Positions 27,211 through 36,461 are shown, counted from the stretch's first letter. The stretch is 64,000 nt of DNA from Oligoflexus sp. (GCF_035712445.1 NZ_DASTAT010000013.1:28237-92236), one strand, 5' to 3'. Made by a program: numbers and translations. The notes: generated by a model not told the origin, from the sequence alone.

Positions 27211-27443
27211 AGTTTGTCATTCGAGTGCTTTTGCATGTGGCGTGGATCGTTCCCTTCTTTTTCGGGCGACCCTATCTGGCGGTTGCCATGCTGCTCTTCG
27301 TGTTCCTCTGCTACGTGAAGGTCTTCAAATTCCGTCAGCAGCTGGCTGATCTCGCAGAGCGTGGCGGTGATCCCGAGCGGAAAGCCGTCCTTCTTCATGC
27401 GCTTCAGCGTTGGCAAGCCTTGACCTGGCTCAAGAACTCTTAG
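27207..27443 (+). CDS. Small two-helix membrane protein
   Basis: 78 residues, start overlapping the preceding stop by four bases (ATGA). Two hydrophobic segments (about 4-19 and 22-38) with a PFFFGRPY turn, then a cytoplasmic-type amphipathic helix ending WQALTWLKNS. No family recognised. The stop overlaps the convergent small gene by four bases. Confidence 0.6.
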   Translation: MKFVIRVLLHVAWIVPFFFGRPYLAVAMLLFVFLCYVKVFKFRQQLADLAERGGDPERKAVLLHALQRWQALTWLKNS

Positions 27444-27616
27444 GCCACAAAATGCAGGTGCAGGCGGGTTTGGGCCTGCGTTACAAGCTGTTCGGCCTCA
27501 TCCGTATTCAGATAATAAGTCGTATGGATGTATTGCACGACTCTGTGATATTCCATGCCGCCTTTCAGCAGCGTCGAGATTGCAAGTATAATAGCGCGTT
27601 TTGATTTTTCTGACAT
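27440..27616 (-). CDS. Small helical protein (58 residues), unknown
   Basis: MSEKSKRAIILAISTLL followed by GMEYHRVVQYIHTTYYLNTDEAEQLVTQAQTRLHLHF. GAGAGG lies upstream of ATG 27616. The sequence is amphipathic, without low complexity, and reads like a real small cytosolic protein. Against it are the short length and the convergent four-base overlap with the membrane protein gene. Confidence 0.45.
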   Translation of the reverse strand: MSEKSKRAIILAISTLLKGGMEYHRVVQYIHTTYYLNTDEAEQLVTQAQTRLHLHFVA

Positions 27617-27911
27617 GGTCTTTAGCCTCTCTGCTTTCACGTCTCCACCCAAGGAAAAGACGCGACTCACGGAAAGACATTGCTCTTCTCAGAAAAAAAA
27701 TAAACTCCCAAAAAGTGTGCAAGCCGCGACCGCCTTACAGAAAAGTCGCCCAAGTTTGGTCGGACGGCCAGACAGAAAATACCGACTGCTGTAAGTCCCT
27801 TGCTGGACATTCCCGAGCAAAATCCTGGGTGATTCCTGGAGTTTACACGATCTTTCAAACGTGACTTAATGGGCTCGCCCTGTCATTCCTATTCACGTTT
27901 TTGGAAGGATC

Positions 27912-28508
27912 ATGTCGATGAAAGTTCTCGCACATCTTTGTACGGCTGCTTTATTTTTCGCTTCCTCTTTGGGCCTGGCTCTTCCCAAGGTCAGTGTCGA
28001 TGTCCTCAGTGAAGTCCAGAAGGTGGATCAGGTGATCCAGGAACTGGACGATTATGAAAGCCGCGTCTGGGCCATTGGAATCAATGGCGACACGCTGCAG
28101 CCTGATCAATTCCAAAAATTCTTCGCCGATCGGGATATGGAAGTTCGCTACTTCGTACGCAGCTTCTCGGGTCTTTCGCTCGGCGAAGCCTCTGCTTATC
28201 AGGAGAATCGCCGGATGCTGGTGGACTATCGTCATCGCATCCTGCAGCAGGAACTGGCGGAAGTGAATGCTGTGGTCCGTCAAATCCAGATCGCGCAGCA
28301 GCAGGATGCTTCAGTGGGCTTCACCACGGGCATGATGCAGCCTGATCAGACCATCAGGTTCTTTGGGCAGCGCGGTCTTGAAATTCGCTACTATGTGCGG
28401 GGTCCCAGCTTCACTCTGGGTGATGCTTCAGCCTATCAGCAGAACCTGAAGGTTCTGGGGGACTACGCTCGTAAATTGAGATCGCTGGATAAAAGCCTCG
28501 GCCGGTAA
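27912..28508 (+). CDS. Exported protein with an internal duplication
   Basis: 198 residues, GGAAGGA three bases before ATG 27912, signal peptide ending near SLGLALP. The mature part holds two copies of about 50 residues. The first reads LQPDQFQKFF... MEVRYFVR... GEASAYQENRRML, the second MQPDQTIRFF... LEIRYYVR... GDASAYQQNLKVL. Each is followed by a Arg/Leu-rich helix. Family unknown. It is a single-gene unit with about 240 bases of non-coding sequence upstream and a strong terminator downstream. Confidence 0.65.
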   Translation: MSMKVLAHLCTAALFFASSLGLALPKVSVDVLSEVQKVDQVIQELDDYESRVWAIGINGDTLQPDQFQKFFADRDMEVRYFVRSFSGLSLGEASAYQENRRMLVDYRHRILQQELAEVNAVVRQIQIAQQQDASVGFTTGMMQPDQTIRFFGQRGLEIRYYVRGPSFTLGDASAYQQNLKVLGDYARKLRSLDKSLGR

Positions 28509-28538
28509 TGCCGACGTTCTTCAAAACTGGAAATGGCT

Positions 28539-28572
28539 ATGGATCGATCGGGGAGATCGATCCATTTTTCTT
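28539..28572 (+). terminator. Rho-independent terminator
   Basis: A perfect 11-bp stem (ATGGATCGATC / GATCGATCCAT, 5-base loop) followed by TTTTTCTTT. It lies 30 bases after the duplicated-domain gene. It can also serve the convergent sodB gene, which ends at 28578. Confidence 0.85.
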
Positions 28573-28577
28573 TGGGA

Positions 28578-29153
28578 TCAGAGTTGCTTTTCGACGAAGT
28601 CCCAGTTCACGAGGTTCCAGAAAGCCTCGACGTACTTGGCCCGCGCGTTGCGGTAGTCGATGTAGTAGGCGTGTTCCCACACATCACAGGTCAGAAGCGG
28701 TTTGAAATTGCTGGTCAAAGGGCAGCCTGCATTCGACGTCTTTTCGATGCCCAGCGAACCGTCAGGCTTTTTCACAAGCCAGGCCCAGCCGGATCCGAAT
28801 TGAGTCAGGGCAGCGTCGGTGAACTTTTCCTTGAAGGTCTGGAAGGAACCGAAGCTCGACTTGATCAGGTCGCCCAGCTTGCCCTTGGGTTCGCCGCCGC
28901 CTTTGGGGCTCAAGCAGTACCAGTAGAAGGTGTGGTTCCAAACCTGGGCCGCGTTATTGAAAATACCGCCTTCAGTGGTTTTAATCAGCTCTTCCAAGCT
29001 TTTTTCAGCGTTGGGAGTGCCTTCAACCAGCTTGTTGAGGTTCGTGACATAAGTCTGGTGGTGCTTGCCATAGTGATATTCCAAGGTCTCGGCGGAGATA
29101 TGAGGCGCCAGTGCATCCTGGGCGTAAGGCAGTTCCGGGAGTTTAAAAGCCAT
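28578..29153 (-). CDS. sodB: Iron superoxide dismutase
   Basis: 191 residues, full length for FeSOD. Metal ligands are His27 (YHYGKHH), His74 (VWNHTFYW), Asp157 and His161 (DVWEHAYY). [11 protein letters not shown] and FGSGWAWLV are of the iron-type form. The enzyme converts superoxide to oxygen and hydrogen peroxide in the cytoplasm. CAGGAG lies seven bases before the ATG, and a clear sigma70-type promoter lies upstream. Confidence 0.95.
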   Translation of the reverse strand: MAFKLPELPYAQDALAPHISAETLEYHYGKHHQTYVTNLNKLVEGTPNAEKSLEELIKTTEGGIFNNAAQVWNHTFYWYCLSPKGGGEPKGKLGDLIKSSFGSFQTFKEKFTDAALTQFGSGWAWLVKKPDGSLGIEKTSNAGCPLTSNFKPLLTCDVWEHAYYIDYRNARAKYVEAFWNLVNWDFVEKQL

Positions 29154-29187
29154 TGGTTTTCTCCTGTAAGTAAGACAGATCGTGACT

Positions 29188-29216
29188 ACTATAGGAGAGC
29201 CATTTCCTCAGAACAA
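29188..29216 (-). promoter_or_regulatory. Sigma70-type promoter of sodB
   Basis: On the minus strand, TTGTTC (-35, 29211-29216) is separated by 17 bases from TATAGT (-10, 29188-29193). Only about 35 bases lie between the -10 box and the sodB start codon. Confidence 0.55.
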
Positions 29217-29295
29217 GTGAATAGGCGAGGCGTCCTACCTTCCTGCGTCCCCTGGCCGCCTGGACCTGGGGGTTTTTTGACAGGTGCTGGGGCCT

Positions 29296-29937
29296 TCACA
29301 TTAGGAAGTCAGCCACGATGCGGCTTGCGAGTTGTTCGGAAAGCTCTTTGACCTTGGCATGCAGGGCTTCCTCGTAATTGAGATAGGCGCTGGACACGGG
29401 CGTGATGGTTTCTGAGCGCAGACTTTTAAAGGTCGTCCCGGCGCTGTAGCTGCGATTGAAGAGCACCGCGCGGGTTTTCAGATCGTGCACTTCGACATTA
29501 ATTGCCATGTTGACGGCTTCATCTGTCGTTCGATTGCCCGCCCGCTTCAGGTTACGGAATTCCTGCGGTGCGGGTTTCTCCGTTTCGCTGACCACGGGAT
29601 CACGGCTGATCGGCTCGCGGCTGGGTGTGCCCGTTGGGTTCACAGAGGCCTTGTTCAGGGTAATGAGCATGATCGCATCGGCCTCGTCCTGACTGGTCAG
29701 GATAAGGCGCCCGCTGCGGACCAGTTCCCTTTGAACAGCCGACCACAGAAGCTCATGCGGGATGACCTCGCGGCTGACATCGTAGACGGCTTCCACCGCA
29801 ATCGTCCGCACGCCGACCGGGGGGCGCATGGCGGTATTGCTGAAGCGATAGACGCAGCCCTGAAGAAGGAGGATGAGCAGGCAAAAACCGCCCATCTTTA
29901 TGCGGCCCGGGACTTTCGTTAGAATAAAAAGGAGCAC
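29296..29937 (-). CDS. LptE-like outer-membrane lipoprotein
   Basis: 213 residues starting at GTG 29937, with AGGA upstream; the signal ends in LLLQGC. The order of elements after the Cys fits LptE, the lipoprotein plug of the LptD LPS translocon: YRFSNTAMRPPVGVRTIAVEAV, then a helix with ELLWSAVQRELVRSG and RLILTSQDEADAIMLITL. The later part (AGTTFKSL... YLNYEEALHAKVKELSEQLASRIV) also fits. LptE sequences are very divergent, so this is by layout rather than by motif. It is divergent from the next plus-strand gene. Confidence 0.6.
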   Translation of the reverse strand: MLLFILTKVPGRIKMGGFCLLILLLQGCVYRFSNTAMRPPVGVRTIAVEAVYDVSREVIPHELLWSAVQRELVRSGRLILTSQDEADAIMLITLNKASVNPTGTPSREPISRDPVVSETEKPAPQEFRNLKRAGNRTTDEAVNMAINVEVHDLKTRAVLFNRSYSAGTTFKSLRSETITPVSSAYLNYEEALHAKVKELSEQLASRIVADFLM

Positions 29938-29972
29938 GATCCATCCTGCTTGAAATGAGGAGCACGGCGCCT

Positions 29973-30497
29973 ATGTCTTTTTCTACCCTTTCGGGGATAA
30001 CAAGACGCCCGGTGATCGCCAGTGTAGCGAGTGCGGCGGCCGAGTTCAATCATTGGGTGGAACAGAAGGCGCAGAAGGATTTCAAGGATGCCAACGGGGG
30101 CATTTGGCTGCTTCAATTGAATCTTCAGCAGCTGCCCCATCCCGACGATACCCAGGCCGCCCTTTATCGCCTGACCATCGGTCTCTGCTGTGAGCTCGAC
30201 GCGCGTCATTTGGTCGAGGTTGGAGCCTACGAGGCCCAGGAGGATCAGAGACTCCTCCAGCTTTTGGGTGATGATCGGATACCCGTCGCCATGAAGAAAC
30301 GGGTCATGGAAAACCAGAGTCTTGAAACCCTTCGGACCGAGCTGGCGGAAGAGCTTCTTAGAATTCGAAAATCACTGGAAAAAATTGATCTGAACAGCAT
30401 GCGAAAACGTGTGATCGGTCAATGGATAGATCAGCGGCAAGTCTTTGGAAGCAGGATCCTGTCTTCATCTGCGGACAAGATAGATCTTGATGTTTGA
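29973..30497 (+). CDS. Conserved-looking cytosolic protein, unknown
   Basis: About 174 residues from ATG 29973, with GAGGAG about ten bases upstream. No signal or membrane segment is visible. The C-terminal half is a long charged helix (LRTELAEELLRIRKSLEKIDLNSMRKRVIGQW), perhaps a coiled coil. No family recognised. It precedes a STAS-like gene on the same strand by 87 bases. Confidence 0.5.
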   Translation: MSFSTLSGITRRPVIASVASAAAEFNHWVEQKAQKDFKDANGGIWLLQLNLQQLPHPDDTQAALYRLTIGLCCELDARHLVEVGAYEAQEDQRLLQLLGDDRIPVAMKKRVMENQSLETLRTELAEELLRIRKSLEKIDLNSMRKRVIGQWIDQRQVFGSRILSSSADKIDLDV

Positions 30498-30584
30498 ATG
30501 GCGTTTGATATATTCCCTCAGTTTTTTTGCAGAAATCGACGGGTATATAGGGATCGGAAATCACAGCGGGAGATCAAGAGACTT

Positions 30585-31058
30585 ATGGACTTTGTTCCCG
30601 AAATAATCGACGAAGCGGTGGTCCTCAATGCGGTCGACGTTTGCACGAATGGCAATGACTGCCGTCCTTGCGCCGAGCTGGCTGTTGGCATTCATAACTG
30701 GCTTGTGGCCCATAAGCTCCAGTATCTGATTGTCGATTTTCAGGACGAGAAAGACGTCTGCACATCCATCCTCGCTGAACTTCTGCAGCTGAAAAAACGC
30801 CTGCGCTATCCCTTTTTATTTTGCGGCATGATGGAAGGACCGAAAAAATTCCTGAAGTCCTATGCCTATAACGATTATCCGTTCTTCGCCGTCCCGGAAG
30901 AGGCCGTGGCCTTCATCCGGAAAACTCAGCCGAATCTTTTGAAAGTGGACCTGTCGAACGTGAAGCAGGGCGAACCCATTCCCTGCACCCGTTCGCGAAA
31001 TTACCGGCCTGAAGACGCGGAAGAGGCTGAAGAACCCGATGCCGAGCCTGATGCTTAA
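30585..31058 (+). CDS. STAS-like domain protein
   Basis: About 157 residues from ATG 30585 (the frame is open to 30498). The alternating pattern AVVLNAVDVC... HKLQYLIVDFQDEKDVCTSILAELLQLKKRLRYPFLFCGM... FFAVPEEAVAFI matches the beta-alpha plan of STAS/anti-sigma-factor-antagonist domains. An extra Cys-rich segment (CTNGNDCRPC) replaces the usual first loop. The acidic tail is low complexity. The typical phosphorylated Ser is not obvious. A regulatory partner is not visible. The stop overlaps the convergent ABC-F gene by four bases. Confidence 0.5.
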   Translation: MDFVPEIIDEAVVLNAVDVCTNGNDCRPCAELAVGIHNWLVAHKLQYLIVDFQDEKDVCTSILAELLQLKKRLRYPFLFCGMMEGPKKFLKSYAYNDYPFFAVPEEAVAFIRKTQPNLLKVDLSNVKQGEPIPCTRSRNYRPEDAEEAEEPDAEPDA

Positions 31059-33016
31059 TTCAGCCTTCCCATGGCGGAGAGCTGCTTTTCGACCTGCTCC
31101 AGTCCGTCGGCAGCTTCGAGCCACTCCTCTTCAAGTTTCTCCAAACGACCTGTTTCCTCCTGCAGCGTGCGGTTGACTTCCGTCGCCTTCACGTAATCAT
31201 TCGGATCGAGTTCCGCCAGTTTCTTTTCCAGCTGAGCCAGGGTATTGCGAAGCTTATGCTGATCGGCATCCAGCTTTTCCATGGCTTTCTGAAAGCGGCT
31301 GCGATCGCGTTTGAGCTGTTTGGCCAGATCAAAGTCAGCATTGCTGTCCTTGCTTTCCACGGCCTTGCTCTGGGGCGCTTTGGTGTCTCCGCCGTCCAGA
31401 ACATCGGGGAAACCCTGTTGTGCGGCGAGACGCTTATAATCTTCCAGCTTGCCGTGGAATAAGGCGGAGCGGCCATCGGGCAGCATCACGAAGATATGCG
31501 TGGCCAGGGCTTCGATAAAGGTTCGATCGTGACTGACGAAGAGCAGCGTTCCTGTATAGGCTTCCAGGCCTTCGATCAGGACCTCGACCGAGGACATATC
31601 CAAATGGTTCGTCGGTTCGTCGAGCACCAGAAGGTTCGACTGCAAAAGCAGCGAACGGCAAAGAGCCACGCGGGCTTTTTCTCCACCGGACAGCACCTTC
31701 ACCGTTTTGAAAACGTCATCACCGGAAAAAAGAAAGGAGCCGAGGATCTGCCGCGCTTCCTTGTCTCCAAGGTCCGCGCGGGTGCTCAGCACGTTTTCCA
31801 GAACGGTTTTGTTCAGATCGAGGATCTCGCCATGATTCTGGGCAAAATAAGCCATGCGAACCTGATGGCCGGTTTGCACCTCACCCCCGAGACTCGGAAT
31901 CTGGCCAGAGATCGTTTTTAAGAAGGTTGATTTCCCAATGCCGTTGCTGCCGATGATGGCCACGCGGGCCCCGCGTTCCAAAAGCAGATTGATATTGGTC
32001 GCCAGTGGTTTCGTGTAACCGATATTCAGATTTTTGACCGTCAGCACATCGCGACCGCATGATGGGGCCGGTGGCAGCTGCAGATGAAAGGTCTGATCGG
32101 CAGCGGATGGATTCAATTCATTTTCCAGAGCCCGCAGCTTGGCAATCTGCTTCATTTTGGATTGGGCCTGACGAGCCTTGCTGGCCTTGGCTCCGAAACG
32201 CTCCACAAAAGTTTCGAGCTGCTCTCTCTGCCGTTCCAGATTCTCGCGGCGGGATTCGATCTGCTGCTCTTCCATCTCGCGCTGTTCCAGGAGCGAATCG
32301 AAGTTCCCGCGATAGGCCTTCAATTCCCCGTGGCTCAAAAGCAGCGTAACGGTCGCGAGGCGATTCAGAAGAGAACGATCATGCGAAACGAAGAGCAGAG
32401 TCCCGCGGAAACTCTGCAGATATTTTTCCACCCAGATCAAACTCGGAAGGTCGAGGTGGTTGGTCGGTTCGTCAAGCACCAGGATATCGGGTTCATTGAG
32501 AAACACCTTCGCGAGTTCAAGGCGCATGCGCCAGCCACCGGACAGGGCCTTGGGGCTTTGATGAATCTGATCCGGACGAAAGCCGAGACCATGCAGAATT
32601 CCGCTGGCCTTCGCTTCCAGACTGTAACCGCCGGCCTGCGAGAACTGGCTTTCCGCCTTTTCATAGCGGGCGACTAGTTCCTCGGAGCTGTCGGTCTGCA
32701 GCGCTTCCAGCGCCTCGTCCATACGCACCTTGAGTTCGTAGATTTCGCGATGACCGGCAAGGCAGTCGGCGAGGACGGTTTCTTTGGGATGGGCTTCCGG
32801 TTCCTGCGGCAGATATCCCAGTTTCAAATTCTGGGACGTCACGATGCGGCCGCCATCGGCGGATTCCAGACCGGTGAGGATATTCAGAAGGGTGGTCTTG
32901 CCCGCGCCGTTGGCACCGACGAGAGCCACTTTCTCTCCATCAGGAAATCGGTAGCTGATATGGTCGAGGACGATACGGCTGCCGAAATTTTTTTGCAGAT
33001 TTTCTAGAGCTAACAT
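31055..33016 (-). CDS. ABC-F family ATPase (ribosome-associated type)
   Basis: 653 residues with two nucleotide-binding domains and no membrane part. Walker A motifs are GANGAGKTT (about 35) and GSNGIGKST (about 350). The signatures are LSGGWRMRLELAK and LSGGEKARVALCR, and DEPTNHLD occurs twice. A charged linker (about 240-300) and a C-terminal coiled coil (after about 560) are present. ABC-F proteins act on stalled or antibiotic-bound ribosomes; Uup and YheS types have a similar C-terminal coil. Which subfamily this is cannot be settled by eye. Confidence 0.92.
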   Translation of the reverse strand: MLALENLQKNFGSRIVLDHISYRFPDGEKVALVGANGAGKTTLLNILTGLESADGGRIVTSQNLKLGYLPQEPEAHPKETVLADCLAGHREIYELKVRMDEALEALQTDSSEELVARYEKAESQFSQAGGYSLEAKASGILHGLGFRPDQIHQSPKALSGGWRMRLELAKVFLNEPDILVLDEPTNHLDLPSLIWVEKYLQSFRGTLLFVSHDRSLLNRLATVTLLLSHGELKAYRGNFDSLLEQREMEEQQIESRRENLERQREQLETFVERFGAKASKARQAQSKMKQIAKLRALENELNPSAADQTFHLQLPPAPSCGRDVLTVKNLNIGYTKPLATNINLLLERGARVAIIGSNGIGKSTFLKTISGQIPSLGGEVQTGHQVRMAYFAQNHGEILDLNKTVLENVLSTRADLGDKEARQILGSFLFSGDDVFKTVKVLSGGEKARVALCRSLLLQSNLLVLDEPTNHLDMSSVEVLIEGLEAYTGTLLFVSHDRTFIEALATHIFVMLPDGRSALFHGKLEDYKRLAAQQGFPDVLDGGDTKAPQSKAVESKDSNADFDLAKQLKRDRSRFQKAMEKLDADQHKLRNTLAQLEKKLAELDPNDYVKATEVNRTLQEETGRLEKLEEEWLEAADGLEQVEKQLSAMGRLN

Positions 33017-33021
33017 GGGTC

Positions 33022-34206
33022 CTATTGCGTCTTTGGAGTGTTTGCGCCTGCCGTTTCCTGATCAATACCGCTCAGATCCCTGGTGATCACAGACAGGTTA
33101 TCGCGAACAGTGTCGAGTTGATCCGCGACCGGATAATCCTTGAGCGCCTGTTCCAAAAGTTCCTTGGCCTGTTTCAGATAAGCGGCCTTGGCTCGATTGT
33201 CGGCCACCGGCATGGCGTTTTGAAAGGCTTGCGCGGCCTTCTGACGAAGATCCTGCACGGCCCGGTTGCTATAAATCTTTATTTTTTCCTTGGCCTGATC
33301 GAAGAAGGGATCGCGGGTATCGATGCGAGCCGCGAAGTCGATGGCCTGTTTGAATTCACCTTTGTCCGCAAGTTTCTGCGACTGCATGAGGATCGCATCG
33401 CTTCGCTTGATGTCGGCAGGGCCTGTATGCCCATCCACTGGAGTCATGCTGAGCGAAGGTTCGGGTGCTGCCGGAGCTGCCGCGGTCCCATCGACGGGAG
33501 CGGGTGCAGCCGCATCGGGGGTGGGCTGCTCCTCAGGCTTCGCCGTTTTTTGCAGCGCGGCCCATTTTTGGGCTTCCTGGTCGATGATGGTCTGCATCCC
33601 GCTCTGGAATGTCGGGGAATTCGACGTCTGCTCCAGAAGCGTTTTCACCAGGGCCAGCGTCGGCAGAGTCTTCAGATGCGTGTTCTGATTGAAACTCGTG
33701 ACAAGGTCGATATCCAGATCGCGGAATTGCTTTTCCATCGACGGTTGATTGGAATTCGAAGCGGCGGCTGGCGGATTGCCTTCGCCCTGCTCATAAAGAT
33801 CGCGGCTTTGGAATTTGCTGCTTTGCTCGGTTTGAATTTTCAGAAGGCGCAGCTGCGCGAGGATCAGAACCGCTTCCTCCAGACTGCCCTTGGGAGCAGG
33901 GTGCAGAGCCGTGGCCGCACGAATATCCTCATCCATCAGTTGCATGGTCGGATCGCTGAGGCGATTGAAGGTCCGGGTTAAATCGCTTGCGACCGGGGCC
34001 GCGTCGGGTGTTTGAGCGCTGGCGGCAACGGCTGCGTCATGCCCGTCCTGCGTCTTCTGCCCTTCCTTCGCCAGTGGCTTGGTTTTATTGGCAGCAATCG
34101 CCTTGGCCGTACTGGTCTGCGCGGTGCCATGGGGCCGCGACGTAACACATGCGGGAAGTGTGGCCAACGTTACCAGAACAAGAGGGGTGGTAAATTTTAC
34201 TCTCAT
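33022..34206 (-). CDS. Lipoprotein with low-complexity linkers and a TPR-like C-terminus
   Basis: 394 residues with a signal ending TLPAC (a weak lipobox). Ala/Pro/Thr-rich segments (residues about 25-75 and 225-260) flank a helical middle part. The C-terminal 120 residues contain ADKGEFKQAIDFAARI and LKQAKELLEQALKDYP, resembling tetratricopeptide-type helix pairs. It ends six bases before the ABC-F start, so the two are probably cotranscribed. Function unknown. Confidence 0.6.
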   Translation of the reverse strand: MRVKFTTPLVLVTLATLPACVTSRPHGTAQTSTAKAIAANKTKPLAKEGQKTQDGHDAAVAASAQTPDAAPVASDLTRTFNRLSDPTMQLMDEDIRAATALHPAPKGSLEEAVLILAQLRLLKIQTEQSSKFQSRDLYEQGEGNPPAAASNSNQPSMEKQFRDLDIDLVTSFNQNTHLKTLPTLALVKTLLEQTSNSPTFQSGMQTIIDQEAQKWAALQKTAKPEEQPTPDAAAPAPVDGTAAAPAAPEPSLSMTPVDGHTGPADIKRSDAILMQSQKLADKGEFKQAIDFAARIDTRDPFFDQAKEKIKIYSNRAVQDLRQKAAQAFQNAMPVADNRAKAAYLKQAKELLEQALKDYPVADQLDTVRDNLSVITRDLSGIDQETAGANTPKTQ

Positions 34207-34377
34207 GCCAAGCCTTTTTTGAAGAGACTGATCCAGGAGACCCTCGGAGTCCCATCCTGGGGGTTGAGGATGCCCTGCAAGATATACTGGAATGTTAGCA
34301 AATTTCCCAGCGAGTTGACAGAAAGGGAGACACTTCGCAGTTTAAGAAGTCTTTTTGGCTGTGATAAAGGGCTGAAA

Positions 34378-35601
34378 TCAGAAGTCGAGCGAGAGGCCGC
34401 CGAGGAGACGACGGTCTTCCTTGGGACTGGCGGTCGAGGAGATATCGCGACCAAAGCTGGCAAAATCCAGGGACAAGGCTCCAAGGCGCACGGAAGCTCC
34501 GACCGTATAGTAGCCCTGATTCATACCGAAGGCGAAGGTCAAAGGCGAAGGCAGAAGCGGGTTGCCGGTGAAAAACTCAATGCCGGCATGCAGCTGTTTG
34601 ATCAGGTCGAGTCCATCCAGACCGTAGACCTTGTCCCCGGCAATGACCACGTTATGATGCATATCGACCGCGATGCGCGCTCCGAGCTTATGACCAAAGC
34701 GCGGTGTGATGGAAATTCCAAAGCGAATATCGGTGGGGTCAACAGTCGACACGGCTTCTTCATTGGCAAACTCGCCGCGGAAAACGGTCCCGCAGACATT
34801 GATGCGGGATTTGCTGAAGGGGTTCAGGTAATCCGAGCGGCAGCCGCTCGGTGCGTTGAGTATCGCCATGCCGATCGTGGGAAACCAGAAATCGGCGAAG
34901 GTCCAAAGCATTCCCATGTCGATGGCGAGAGCTGTTGATTTATTGGACTTGTCCTTGATCTGTTTTTGCAGGGCGCGACCGTCCGCCAGGGTCGTAAGTG
35001 GCACCTTGTCTTCATAGGCATAGCGGGCCAGATAGCGAGCCTGAAGCCCGATATTGAAGCGATTGCTGCGATTGGTGAAGGCCACTCCGAAAAGGCCGCC
35101 CACATCCGAGATCGCATTGGTGTTGGCGAGTTCCGGGTTGTCTTCATTCACAACGGATTTCAGAGTGGTCGTCGTATAGGCGCCGACCACAGCTGGCACA
35201 TCGTCGATATCAAACATCATGAGAGGATAGGCCCCGGTCGTGGCCCAAAAGGGTTTTTCACCCAATTGATCCGCCTGGGCTGCGATTTGATCCGCGTTAT
35301 CGGAGCTGTTGCCGACGCCCTGGATGAATTCGCGGCTTTTGGTATTGGCACCGACCACCAGCGCAGGAACTTTGATCAGGTTGACCGTCGAACGACTGCG
35401 GGCCTTGCGAATACGGGCGATGCCTGCGGGGTTGGTCCAGATCGCATCCTCGTCGTTGGCAATCGCTGTGAAAGCGCCGCCGACCGCATTCGGCCGCACG
35501 GGAACGAAGGATTCAGGGATTTCCTCGGCGCGCACCTCGGCAAGGCCGCTCGCGAGCATGGCCAGGATAAGGGCTGTTGTTGAAATCTTTCGCAAAGGCA
35601 A
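34378..35601 (-). CDS. PorV/FadL-like outer-membrane protein
   Basis: 407 residues with a signal peptide (ALILAMLASGLAEVRA). The mature N-terminus VRPNAVGGAFTAIANDEDAIWTNPAGIA is the recurring start of FadL-like and PorV/UPF0164-type barrels. The rest is strand-rich and ends in LGGLSLDF, a C-terminal barrel signature. It may transport hydrophobic molecules or assist secretion. A 171-base gap lies after it before the TPR-like lipoprotein on the same strand. Confidence 0.7.
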   Translation of the reverse strand: MPLRKISTTALILAMLASGLAEVRAEEIPESFVPVRPNAVGGAFTAIANDEDAIWTNPAGIARIRKARSRSTVNLIKVPALVVGANTKSREFIQGVGNSSDNADQIAAQADQLGEKPFWATTGAYPLMMFDIDDVPAVVGAYTTTTLKSVVNEDNPELANTNAISDVGGLFGVAFTNRSNRFNIGLQARYLARYAYEDKVPLTTLADGRALQKQIKDKSNKSTALAIDMGMLWTFADFWFPTIGMAILNAPSGCRSDYLNPFSKSRINVCGTVFRGEFANEEAVSTVDPTDIRFGISITPRFGHKLGARIAVDMHHNVVIAGDKVYGLDGLDLIKQLHAGIEFFTGNPLLPSPLTFAFGMNQGYYTVGASVRLGALSLDFASFGRDISSTASPKEDRRLLGGLSLDF

Positions 35602-35713
35602 ACCCCGTTCCGCAGGTCGATACTTCTTTGAAGGCTATCGACTGCGGGACGGCGCAACTGAAGGGGAAAAATCTGCCGGGTTTCGCGGATTTATTCCCTT
35701 AAGTTACAGGTAT

Positions 35714-36340
35714 TTACGGGTTTGGCGTCAGGCGGCAGAGCGTCTCCAGGTCCTCGACCTTCTTGCGAAGACGGCGGATTTCCAGTTCATTTCTTTGCTG
35801 CTCGAACTGCAGCTGCTGAATTCTTTCGTCCTTCATGCGCAAGAGTTCGTCCTTGGTCGCAAGCAGCTGACGGGACAGATCCATGGTGCGATTCATCGCA
35901 TCCTGCGCGAAGACCAGGAGATCCCGATAATCATCGGCGGGAAGGGCATCATCATCATGATGATCCTGGGCCTCAAAGTTCATCGGTTCAGGGCGGGGCG
36001 CTTCCGGAGACGACGTGCTCTCAGGAGCTGGCGCGGCTTCGATCACGGGATCGATCCTGGGCGGTTCCATGGTCGGCTCGGAGTGAATGGGTAAAATATC
36101 GGATGAATCATGGATCGCGATCTGCGGCGCTTCACGGAAATCAATCTGCGGTTCATCTGCAGTTTCCTGTTCCCGCAGGATCAGGATCTCATCATTCACA
36201 AAACGCGCCGCCAGCTCGCCTTCCTCGATCAGCTCCCAGACGCGATCTTCCGTCATTTGGTTTCGTTGCGCAAAATCGCTCAAATTCAAAGGCCGCTCGC
36301 CAGTTTCCCCGGCGTCGGGTCGGCTCGGATTGATGTCCAT
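35714..36340 (-). CDS. Helix-turn-helix-like and coiled-coil protein
   Basis: 208 residues. The N-terminal 55 residues (LNLSDFAQRNQMTEDRVWELIEEGELAARFVNDEILI) resemble a MerR/excisionase-like winged helix, as in helix-turn-helix family 17. A Pro/Glu/Ala/Ser-rich linker (about 60-140) follows. The C-terminus is a coiled coil (LLRMKDERIQQLQFEQQRNELEIRRLRKKVEDLE). There are no membrane segments. It could be a DNA-binding or scaffolding protein. It lies divergent from the second CHASE2 cyclase. Confidence 0.6.
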   Translation of the reverse strand: MDINPSRPDAGETGERPLNLSDFAQRNQMTEDRVWELIEEGELAARFVNDEILILREQETADEPQIDFREAPQIAIHDSSDILPIHSEPTMEPPRIDPVIEAAPAPESTSSPEAPRPEPMNFEAQDHHDDDALPADDYRDLLVFAQDAMNRTMDLSRQLLATKDELLRMKDERIQQLQFEQQRNELEIRRLRKKVEDLETLCRLTPNP

Positions 36341-36461
36341 TGTGAGGCACCCCCTTGGAAAGTTACCAGGGAAAGTTTAACTCAGTTTTTCCCGAGCATA
36401 AAAGTTTTCTCCTTTCTTCCGAAGACTTGGACAGCCGATCTAAAGTCAAAAGGATGGGGCG

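Noticed and set aside
28533-29351. 272-residue plus-strand frame opposite sodB
   Set aside because: Antisense of a fully recognisable sodB gene; it begins within the terminator region and shows no domain.
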